This document shows positions 1-5,641 of a stretch of 5,641 bases of DNA, one piece after another. The position numbers and the translations under genes are program-made. The DNA comes from Rickettsiales bacterium. GTDB lineage: Bacteria; Pseudomonadota; Alphaproteobacteria; Rickettsiales; UBA3002. The stretch lies in assembly GCA_027489915.1 (NCBI GenBank), contig JAIXZB010000018.1:1-5641 (forward strand), written 5' to 3'. Under the pieces are notes generated by a model. The model had not been told where the DNA came from and did no database searches. It saw only the letters and a list, made by a program, of their open reading frames with translations. Within the stretch, counting starts at the first letter, position 1, and each line of letters opens with the position of its first letter.

Positions 1-74
1 TAAAATGCAGTGGCAGCACCAGCGACACACGCCCCGATAATAATTCCAATCAACAACATTTTATACTTTTGCAT
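1..74 (-). CDS. N-terminal fragment of an exported or membrane-anchored protein (runs off the left edge)
   Basis: Only the first 24 codons are in the window. The peptide begins MQKYKMLLIG and continues as one hydrophobic stretch (about residues 6-24) with small-residue spacing (G10, G14, G19, several alanines). Two lysines precede the stretch, so it reads as a signal peptide or an N-terminal membrane anchor. Cys16 follows I13-G14-A15, a loose match to a lipoprotein lipobox; cleavage by signal peptidase I near A21-T22-A23 is equally possible. The start is supported by a purine-rich GAAAGAG at 81-87, six nucleotides before the ATG. The gene lies downstream of tRNA-Pro in the same direction. The mature domain is outside the window, so no family or function can be assigned. 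Confidence 0.6.
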   Translation of the reverse strand, partial: MQKYKMLLIGIIIGACVAGAATAF

Positions 75-148
75 AGCTAACTCTTTCGATGAATCGTAAC
101 AGTAAATACTATGTCTCAGCAGTCAATGATGGATTGGAGAAAAAAATA
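75..148 (-). promoter_or_regulatory. Leader between tRNA-Pro and the left-edge gene, with a possible -35 box
   Basis: Read on the minus strand, this 74-nt gap contains TTGACT at 126-121, a 5/6 match to a sigma-70 -35 box. The hexamer 16 nt downstream is TACTGT, only a 3/6 match to a -10 box, so the promoter is weakly supported. The gap ends with the GAAAGAG ribosome binding site at 87-81. The left-edge gene would need such a promoter if transcription from the tRNA stops at the T tract at 146-140; otherwise it may be read through from the tRNA promoter. Confidence 0.3.
139..148 (-). terminator. Possible T-tract terminator directly after tRNA-Pro
   Basis: Immediately after the CCA, the minus strand reads TA and then seven T residues (146-140). 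There is no separate GC hairpin in the gap, so any intrinsic termination would have to use the acceptor/T-arm fold of the tRNA itself. The T run could equally be a processing or RNase-entry site. Support is moderate to weak. Confidence 0.3.
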
Positions 149-225
<77 letters not shown>

Positions 226-364
226 ACATCTTTATCATCCATTTTGCAAATGGGATGCATCGGGTAGCACCGATTGTACCTAACTTGCAAGGGTTTTTCG
301 TAAGGCTCGATTGACTGGTTGTGTTTTGGCTCTATGGTGCATGGCTCAAATCACGAGAGGCAAT
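226..364. promoter_or_regulatory. Divergent intergenic region between tRNA-Pro and dapA
   Basis: This 139-nt region separates two outward-reading units and must hold both promoters. For dapA there is a good candidate at 311-338, listed separately. For the tRNA, the minus strand shows TACAAT (278-273), a 5/6 match to a -10 box about 48 nt before the mature 5' end, but no convincing -35 hexamer stands 16-18 nt upstream of it. A small inverted repeat, ATCGG-6-CCGAT, lies at 259-274; its 5-bp stem is too weak and too T-poor downstream to call a terminator. I see no coding potential here. Confidence 0.5.
311..338 (+). promoter_or_regulatory. Candidate sigma-70-type promoter for dapA (TTGACT-16-TATGGT)
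   Basis: TTGACT at 311-316 matches the -35 consensus at 5 of 6 positions. TATGGT at 333-338 matches the -10 consensus at 4 of 6, with a 16-nt spacer. Transcription would begin near 345, giving a leader of about 20 nt that contains GAGAGG at 355-360, four nucleotides before the dapA ATG. The placement fits the chosen dapA start, because a longer reading from the TTG at 311 would put this promoter inside the coding region. Confidence 0.5.
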
Positions 365-1240
365 ATGCGTTTTGAAGGTATTTTTACGGCAATGGTTACC
401 CCTTTTTCGGCTGACGGCATCGATGAGGCTGCTCTTGAGCGCTTTGTGCAATGGCAGGTAAGCGAAGGGGTGCATGGGCTTGTGCCATGCGGTACCACAG
501 GGGAATCTCCCACCTTAACGCACGAAGAGCATAAGCGTATTATTGAAATTACGGTTAAAACGGTGAGTGGCCGCATTCCTGTTATGGCGGGTACAGGCTC
601 AAATTCTACTGCAGAGGCCGTTGATTTATCGAAGCATGCCGAAAGAGCAGGGGCAAACGCGCTTCTGGTAGTTGCGCCTTATTACAATAAACCCACGCAG
701 GAAGGTATTTATCAGCATTTTAAAGCCGTTGCTGCGGCAACAGCGCTGCCGATTTTTGTGTATAATATTCCAGGAAGGTCAGTGATTAACATCAGTGACA
801 CCACATTGGCGCGACTTGCTGAAATTCCCAACATCGCTGGTGTTAAGGATGCTACGGGCGATTTGGCGCGCGTTAGCACACTGCGTCATTTGGTGGGTGA
901 TAGGCTTATTTTGCTCTCGGGTGAAGATATGACGGCAGTGGGTTTTAACGCAATGGGCGGTAATGGCTGCATTTCTGTTACTTCTAATATTGCTCCCAAA
1001 GCCTGCGCGAATATACAAAATCTCTCTCTGGCGGGTAACTTCAAAGAAGCGCTTGCAGCGCATGAGGCATTGGTTGGGCTGCATAATGTTATGTTTTGCG
1101 AAACCAACCCTGTGCCTGTTAAATACGGTGTGTCACTGCTTGGTAAATGTTCGAATTCTGTTCGGTTACCTTTGGTTGAAGCAAGTGCAGATGCAAAAGC
1201 GCTGGTTGCGTCTGCTATGCAGGCAACAGGTTTGCTATAG
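365..1240 (+). CDS. dapA: 4-hydroxy-tetrahydrodipicolinate synthase
   Basis: DapA is a cytoplasmic class I aldolase-type TIM barrel, normally a homotetramer. It condenses pyruvate with L-aspartate-4-semialdehyde, the first committed step to diaminopimelate and lysine. The 291-residue product is essentially family length (E. coli 292) and its numbering matches E. coli throughout. The GTTGES loop has T44 and T45, followed by Y107 in APYYNKP, Y133 and R138 in VYNIPGRS, Schiff-base lysine K161 in GVKDATGD, and G186. The residues known to bind inhibitory lysine are also present (S48, H53, H56, N80, E84, Y106; position 49 is Pro instead of Ala), so feedback inhibition is likely. I chose the ATG at 365 because it has GAGAGG at 355-360 and gives the conserved MRFEGIFTAMVTPF start. 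The frame is open back to a TTG at 311, but those extra 18 residues are unlike the family and overlap the promoter. smpB follows after 3 nt. Confidence 0.97.
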   Translation: MRFEGIFTAMVTPFSADGIDEAALERFVQWQVSEGVHGLVPCGTTGESPTLTHEEHKRIIEITVKTVSGRIPVMAGTGSNSTAEAVDLSKHAERAGANALLVVAPYYNKPTQEGIYQHFKAVAAATALPIFVYNIPGRSVINISDTTLARLAEIPNIAGVKDATGDLARVSTLRHLVGDRLILLSGEDMTAVGFNAMGGNGCISVTSNIAPKACANIQNLSLAGNFKEALAAHEALVGLHNVMFCETNPVPVKYGVSLLGKCSNSVRLPLVEASADAKALVASAMQATGLL

Positions 1241-1243
1241 GCA

Positions 1244-1714
1244 ATGGCTGAAAAAGAACAGGGTAATCCTAAAAAAGTCGTCGCTATAAATCGCAGGGCG
1301 CGCTTTGAATATGCGCTGGATGATATATTCGAGGCAGGCATTGTGTTGCTGGGAACTGAGGTGAAATCGCTACGTTCAGGTCGTGCTAACATTCAGGATG
1401 CGTATGCAGCCGTTTATCAAAACGAAATTTGGCTCTACAACGCCCATATCCCAGAATATAACATGGGCAATCGTAACAACCACACACCCACGCGCCCGCG
1501 CAAGTTGTTGCTTCACAAAAAGCAGGTGAATAAGCTCACAGGGCTTTTAAAGGTGCGTGGTACTACCTTAGTGCCATTACAATTATACTTTAATTCCTCT
1601 GGCTTTGCAAAGCTGGAGCTGGCTGTAGCGCAGGGCAAGAAGCTTTACGATAAGCGTGCCACCATCAAAGAGCGTGACTGGAAGAGAGAGCAGGGGCGTT
1701 TGCTTAAAAAATAG
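1244..1714 (+). CDS. smpB: SsrA-binding protein SmpB
   Basis: SmpB binds the tRNA-like domain of tmRNA (SsrA) and delivers it to stalled ribosomes for trans-translation and tagging of the incomplete protein. The 156-residue product is full family length. Visible hallmarks are AINRRARFEY (14-23), FEAGIVLLGTEVKSLR (29-44) and ANIQDAY (48-54). The TRPRKLLL block (83-90) and AVAQGKKLYDKR (127-138) follow. The basic C-terminal tail IKERDWKREQGRLLKK (141-156) is the segment that in known SmpB enters the mRNA channel and decoding centre as a helix. The ATG is only 3 nt after the dapA stop. The nearest AGG motifs are badly spaced (1228-1230 far, 1239-1241 too close), so translation is probably coupled to dapA. 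The dapA-smpB order is common in Alphaproteobacteria. No tmRNA gene is in this window. Confidence 0.97.
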   Translation: MAEKEQGNPKKVVAINRRARFEYALDDIFEAGIVLLGTEVKSLRSGRANIQDAYAAVYQNEIWLYNAHIPEYNMGNRNNHTPTRPRKLLLHKKQVNKLTGLLKVRGTTLVPLQLYFNSSGFAKLELAVAQGKKLYDKRATIKERDWKREQGRLLKK

Positions 1715-1715
1715 A

Positions 1716-1744
1716 TTTACACCTCGCTTCTTGGCCCTTATACG
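1716..1744 (+). promoter_or_regulatory. Candidate promoter for the unknown gene and addB (TTTACA-17-TATACG)
   Basis: TTTACA at 1716-1721 (5/6 to the -35 consensus) and TATACG at 1739-1744 (4/6 to the -10 consensus) are separated by the optimal 17 nt. The -35 box begins two bases after the smpB stop. Transcription would start near 1751, about 17 nt before the ATG at 1768. This suggests that the unknown gene and addB can be transcribed separately from dapA-smpB. No hairpin plus T tract separates the two pairs, so read-through is also possible. Confidence 0.45.
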
Positions 1745-1750
1745 TCACCG

Positions 1751-1764
1751 TTAACCTTTGTTAA
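1751..1764 (+). repeat. Small inverted repeat just upstream of the unknown gene's start codon
   Basis: TTAAC, a CTTT loop and GTTAA form a perfect 5-bp AT-rich stem ending three nucleotides before the ATG at 1768. It occupies the place where a Shine-Dalgarno sequence would sit, and none is visible. It also coincides with the predicted transcription start. The stem is weak and may be chance; no T tract follows, so it is not a terminator. Confidence 0.3.
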
Positions 1765-1767
1765 TAT

Positions 1768-2955
1768 ATGTTAAATCGCTTTAAACAGATTCTTGGTGCC
1801 GAAAAAGAACTCGGCGATATACACCCATTGCGCACCATAGCACTGGGCAGCACGTTGCTATTTGCCGATTCAACGCCGATTAAAGCGCTGGTGGGGGCAG
1901 GAGTGCGCGTCGTTGCAACGCGGTCTTATCATTTTGACGCAGATGTCACCCACACCTACACATTGCGCACAGCATCCCGTAGTATTTTTCATCTTACCGT
2001 GGCGGAAGATGCTCAGGGGTTATATCTAGGCATTGCTCGTGAATTGCCGCGCTCTGAGTGGGGCGATTGGTTTGATTTAGATGCGCTTGATTTCTTTGTG
2101 ACACCATCAAGTGCGCGTACACTCAAGCTATTGCCCGAAGCGAAAGCCCCAGTGAGTTGGTCTGCCAAGCGTTATCAGAAAATGATCGACGCAGTCGAGG
2201 GGGAACTCAAGGAATCCGATCCCGTCAATCCCACACCGCGCTCGCAGCGTATAACATACACACTGCTAGCGAGTGATGAGGGCGATAAATCCATAGAAAT
2301 TGAACGCCTCCACGATCGTGATATGGTGCGCTTATATGCTACGCTTTACCGCCCTCAGGAAGATGTCATAAGTGTTGTTACTTCCGCCCCTGATAACGAA
2401 GTGATGCAAGAGGAACCGCTATTCGATTCAGAACCTCAGATTTTAAATATATCAGATGCTCTCAAGGCAGCAGAATTATCGTTGCGAGAAGGGCAGCCTG
2501 TTACATTTTCACCCAAACAAGGTGCGCGCCCGGATTTCAGGCGTATCTCTCCAGTATCGCAGGAGGCTAAGCCAAGGGCATTTGAGCCGTTGCCACTTCC
2601 TTCGTTCTTGCTCGAGCCTCAGAAGGTTGTTGTGACTTCAGCGCCAGAAGATTTTACGTTTGCCGATATTATGGCACCAGAAACGACTCAGTTACGCTGT
2701 GACATGACCACCGCGAGAGCACTTATCGCGCATGCTGCACAGCGTAATGTCACCGTCAAAGATACGGTTCGAAAACTACTAGGGCTTCGACCTGAAGTAC
2801 GTGATGAAGTTGTCTTTGAGGTGCCTCTATCGGATGAGGATTATAAAGAGCTTGCTATGCGGTATCAGATGAAGGCATCGCGTCGTGAGGACATACAGTT
2901 ACGTATGATGCAAGAGTTGCGAAGTAACGTTGAGCGCGAAAAAAACTCTAGCTAA
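1768..2955 (+). CDS. Unrecognised 395-residue cytoplasmic protein with two putative domains
   Basis: I do not recognise this protein with confidence. It has no signal peptide or membrane segment and a single cysteine (C311). The N-terminal part (about 1-130) opens with a basic amphipathic stretch (MLNRFKQILG). It then looks beta-rich, with alternating segments around 24-33, 43-57, 60-68 and 72-79 and an acidic/aromatic patch at 97-111 (EWGDWFDLDALDFF). Residues 131-200 look mixed alpha/beta. Residues 205-300 are rich in proline, glutamate and serine, probably a flexible linker. Residues 308-395 look helical (an arginine- and alanine-rich helix near 313-339, and another at 354-392 rich in charged residues). 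The N-terminal layout faintly recalls the DUF2491 (YjfK) family, but that is a weak impression. Codon use resembles its neighbours. The ATG at 1768 lacks a clear ribosome binding site. It ends 40 nt before addB, suggesting co-transcription, though not shared function. Confidence 0.85.
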   Translation: MLNRFKQILGAEKELGDIHPLRTIALGSTLLFADSTPIKALVGAGVRVVATRSYHFDADVTHTYTLRTASRSIFHLTVAEDAQGLYLGIARELPRSEWGDWFDLDALDFFVTPSSARTLKLLPEAKAPVSWSAKRYQKMIDAVEGELKESDPVNPTPRSQRITYTLLASDEGDKSIEIERLHDRDMVRLYATLYRPQEDVISVVTSAPDNEVMQEEPLFDSEPQILNISDALKAAELSLREGQPVTFSPKQGARPDFRRISPVSQEAKPRAFEPLPLPSFLLEPQKVVVTSAPEDFTFADIMAPETTQLRCDMTTARALIAHAAQRNVTVKDTVRKLLGLRPEVRDEVVFEVPLSDEDYKELAMRYQMKASRREDIQLRMMQELRSNVEREKNSS

Positions 2956-2995
2956 TTTGCTGGATGCATCTGTACTGGATGTTTATACTGCGTTT

Positions 2996-5641
2996 ATGAT
3001 TCAGTCTAATACCATATCAACTACCCAAACAAGGCTGATTCCAAGCGTTGTCCACGTCGCTGCGGGCGAGGATTTCAGTAATTATATCGTTTTTCATGTA
3101 ATGCAGTATTGGCCACGTGAATCTTGGCCTAAGGGGCTCATTTTCCTACCAAATAAACGCAGTATTCGCTCAGTGCGCGAAGCATTTATAAAGGCTATTG
3201 GCAATACAAGTGCTTTATTGCCACAAATGATAGCGTTAGCAGATGCAGATGTATCCGCGCTTTTTCTGATGCAAGGGGTGCGCTCTAATACACCGCCTCT
3301 TCCTATCATGCATCCAGTACGTCGCTCAATGCTGCTTGCCAAGCATATTCGTATTTTTATGAAACAGCGCGGTGAGGCTTGTACAATGCATCATGCGCTA
3401 ACACTGGCTGATGCGTTATCTAATGTACTTGATGAATCAGTGCGCTATGGGTGCGACATGCGGTCAATTCGCCATCTAATAGAGGGTGATTTCTCGCGTT
3501 ATTGGCAAGAATCGGCTGAATTTTTAGCGATTATTTTTGAGTATTGGCCACGAATTGAGTCATCTGAAGGGGCTATCTCTCGTCCACAGGCCACTATTGA
3601 TGCTTTGCATCGTATTATTGCTTTATGGCAGGAGTATCCTCCTAATTTTCCGATAATCATTGCGGGTTCAACGGGATCACAGCCAGCAACAGCGCGGTTA
3701 ATGGAGGTTGTTGCCTCACTTCCGCTTGGTTCAGTGTTGCTACCCTCTGCTTGTGGTATAGATGCTTCTTATGCCTCTGCAATTACCAGAGGGCATCCTC
3801 TGTTCCATATCTCTTCTATAGCAGCTCAGCTCGACAGTGGTTTTGAAGCGCTTGAATCTGAACATGAGAATGCACGTTATATTGCTCGTGCGTTTAGACC
3901 CTCTGCAGCCGAGGATGTGTCTCTACTTCCTTTGCCAAAGACAATATTGCCGATTGAGTGTGCTGATGAATGGGAAGAAGCGCGTGTAGTTAGTCTTATT
4001 GTGCGCGAAAAAATGCAATCATCTGCATCGAATATTATGGTCGTTAGCCCTGATCTTGAAACTTTGAAGCGAATACGTGTTGCGCTTCGCAGATATGGTA
4101 TCATTGCTTCATCAAGCGGTGCCGATAGGGCCAATGCACATCCTTTTATGTGTTGGCTTAAAGCACTTCTATCTATGATTGACTCTGGTGCGGGTGCCAA
4201 TGAATTGCTTGCTTTTTTCCAGCATCCACTCACCTTTGCCAAGGACATTGCGTTGCATAATGCTATGCTTAGGGCGGCAGATGATTATTATGCACGGCGT
4301 TTGTTGCAGCAGCGTAGTATTGCTGCTTTTCTATCGAGTTATAGTTTCGATGAAAAGGCGACTAACGCTTTGTTGTCTCTTTCTTTGCTATCTTCGCTAC
4401 AATTGAATGCGGCTACTTTGGAAGCATGGTTCGACGCGCTAATAAAATGTGCAGCTCTATTTGGGGCAGATGCGCAGTATGATGAAGATGTCGATGATAT
4501 TATGTCATCCCTGCGTCTTCACAATGATTTAGATAGTTTTACTGCATCAGATATTTCTTTTTTATTGGATTACGCTGCTATTATACCATGGTTTGATAAA
4601 AGTGAACATGCAACGCATACCAATATTCAACTGCATACACCTATTGAAGCACGATTACAGAATGCTGATTATGTCATTCTTGCCGGACTAAATGAGCAAA
4701 TTTGGCCAAAACTTACAGTATGTCCATGGCTTAATCAGTCTATGCGCTTACATGTAGGGCTGCCAACCTATGCGCATGAATTGTCACTCCAATCGCATGA
4801 TTTTATGCAGTTGGCCAGTAGCAAGAATGTATTCTTAACTCGTGCCAAGCGTATGAATCACAGCGTGGCGACACCAAGCAGGTGGTGGCAACGTGTGTTG
4901 CTTATGCAGGATATTTCGAGGCAAACAGAATTTCATTCAATTCACGCTGCTCAGTATACAGGGTGGGCACGTAATATAGATGTCTCTACATCTTATGCAC
5001 CTGAACAACCTCCTAAACCCAATCCTCTTGCTGAGTTACGCCCACGTGAACTTCGTGTCACGCATATGGAAGAGATCATGCAGAATCCTTATGCGGTGTA
5101 TGCAAGGTCTATTCTTAATCTTAAGCCACTCGATGCCATTGATCGTGATCTTGATAATTCCCTCTTTGGATCGCTCATGCATAAGGTATTGGAAAACGTT
5201 AGTAAGCGACCTAACGAAACCATAAATGATCTTATAGATTCAGTGCTGAGCGAGTATAATTATTCTGGGCGTGCGCAGATTTTTTGGCGTGAACGTTTGC
5301 TTAGAGGCATAGCGTTTTATAGTGAATTGGCTGACACGAGAGCAAGGTTCGTTGTGCGAGTTGAGAGTGAGGCACCTCTTGTTTGTGATGTAGCTTTCCC
5401 TAGTGCAACTATTAGCTTCAAGGGTAAAGCAGATCGGGTTGAGACGTGGTGTGATGGAAAAACGGCTATTGTGGATTTTAAAACTGGCAGTAGTAACTTC
5501 AGTGAGAAAAAGATTCTAGCGGGTATTTACCCGCAGTTGACTCTGTATCATATTGCGGAAATACAAAGACGTAATGGCCCACATTCCGAAACTGGCCTTG
5601 GCAGCGTAAATTTAGCCTATTGGATAATGCCTCATGGTGCA
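2996..5641 (+). CDS. addB: Double-strand break repair protein AddB, alphaproteobacterial type (C-terminus beyond the right edge)
   Basis: AddB pairs with AddA in the AddAB helicase-nuclease, which resects DNA double-strand ends for RecA loading. The frame is open without a stop for 882 codons to the edge. The conserved N-terminal block is at 48-64 (LIFLPNKRSIRSVREAF), followed by ALLPQMIALADAD. The UvrD/Rep-like inactive helicase core includes GLNEQIWP at 564-571 and a later FLTRAKR segment. The C-terminal RecB-type nuclease begins after the typical RVTHMEEIMQNPYAVYAR region. It shows GSLMHKVLE with H729, GKADR with D813, VDFKTG with D827 and K829, and the QxxxY motif Q847/Y851. There is no Walker A motif near the N-terminus, and N697 stands where Bacillus AddB has its first Fe-S cysteine; both agree with the alphaproteobacterial branch as I know it. 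The start chosen is the first ATG (the frame is open back to 2909); no good ribosome binding site is seen. About 100-150 residues are probably missing. Confidence 0.93.
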   Translation, partial: MIQSNTISTTQTRLIPSVVHVAAGEDFSNYIVFHVMQYWPRESWPKGLIFLPNKRSIRSVREAFIKAIGNTSALLPQMIALADADVSALFLMQGVRSNTPPLPIMHPVRRSMLLAKHIRIFMKQRGEACTMHHALTLADALSNVLDESVRYGCDMRSIRHLIEGDFSRYWQESAEFLAIIFEYWPRIESSEGAISRPQATIDALHRIIALWQEYPPNFPIIIAGSTGSQPATARLMEVVASLPLGSVLLPSACGIDASYASAITRGHPLFHISSIAAQLDSGFEALESEHENARYIARAFRPSAAEDVSLLPLPKTILPIECADEWEEARVVSLIVREKMQSSASNIMVVSPDLETLKRIRVALRRYGIIASSSGADRANAHPFMCWLKALLSMIDSGAGANELLAFFQHPLTFAKDIALHNAMLRAADDYYARRLLQQRSIAAFLSSYSFDEKATNALLSLSLLSSLQLNAATLEAWFDALIKCAALFGADAQYDEDVDDIMSSLRLHNDLDSFTASDISFLLDYAAIIPWFDKSEHATHTNIQLHTPIEARLQNADYVILAGLNEQIWPKLTVCPWLNQSMRLHVGLPTYAHELSLQSHDFMQLASSKNVFLTRAKRMNHSVATPSRWWQRVLLMQDISRQTEFHSIHAAQYTGWARNIDVSTSYAPEQPPKPNPLAELRPRELRVTHMEEIMQNPYAVYARSILNLKPLDAIDRDLDNSLFGSLMHKVLENVSKRPNETINDLIDSVLSEYNYSGRAQIFWRERLLRGIAFYSELADTRARFVVRVESEAPLVCDVAFPSATISFKGKADRVETWCDGKTAIVDFKTGSSNFSEKKILAGIYPQLTLYHIAEIQRRNGPHSETGLGSVNLAYWIMPHGA

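Noticed and set aside
259..274. ATCGG-GTAGCA-CCGAT inverted repeat as a terminator or operator
   Set aside because: The stem is only 5 bp, with no T tract after it and no second copy; it is likely chance.
886..1392. Minus-strand open frame of 168 codons over the end of dapA and start of smpB
   Set aside because: It lies opposite two conserved genes whose reading frames are certain, and its peptide has no recognisable motif.
2956..2995. Terminator or separate promoter between the unknown gene and addB
   Set aside because: The 40-nt gap contains no hairpin with a T tract and no paired -35/-10 hexamers that I can defend.
3877..4248. Minus-strand open frame of 123 codons inside addB
   Set aside because: addB is uninterrupted through this stretch and matches its family; the antisense frame is a shadow.
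4980..5225. Second plus-strand open frame within addB
   Set aside because: It is out of frame with a continuous conserved AddB nuclease region and has no separate start signal.

Overview
The window looks like a piece of an alphaproteobacterial chromosome with moderate to low G+C. Three things point that way: a dapA–smpB pair only 3 nt apart, an AddB of the alphaproteobacterial type, and a bacterial tRNA-Pro with an encoded CCA end. The AT-leaning codon use (many gct, tct, gat, att codons) does not suit a high-GC Rhizobium- or Rhodobacter-like organism. I cannot name the genus.

Layout. The left edge (1-74, minus strand) holds only the first 24 codons of an exported or membrane-anchored protein. 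Next to it, also on the minus strand, is tRNA-Pro(UGG) at 149-225. A short divergent intergenic region (226-364) carries a candidate dapA promoter. Everything to its right is on the plus strand: dapA (365-1240, lysine/diaminopimelate synthesis), smpB (1244-1714, trans-translation), a 395-residue protein I do not recognise (1768-2955), and a long open frame (2996 to the right edge) that is the N-terminal 882 residues of AddB.

How the genes relate. dapA and smpB are probably co-transcribed. A plausible second promoter (TTTACA-17-TATACG) overlaps the end of smpB. It would give a second unit made of the unknown gene and addB, with addA expected just past the right edge. DapA keeps the full catalytic set and nearly the full lysine-feedback site. 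AddB keeps its nuclease motifs as far as the window shows, but has no Walker A motif and lacks the first Fe-S cysteine expected in Bacillus-type AddB.

I found no mobile element, CRISPR array, prophage or obvious new defence system. The least explained object is the 395-residue protein between smpB and addB.
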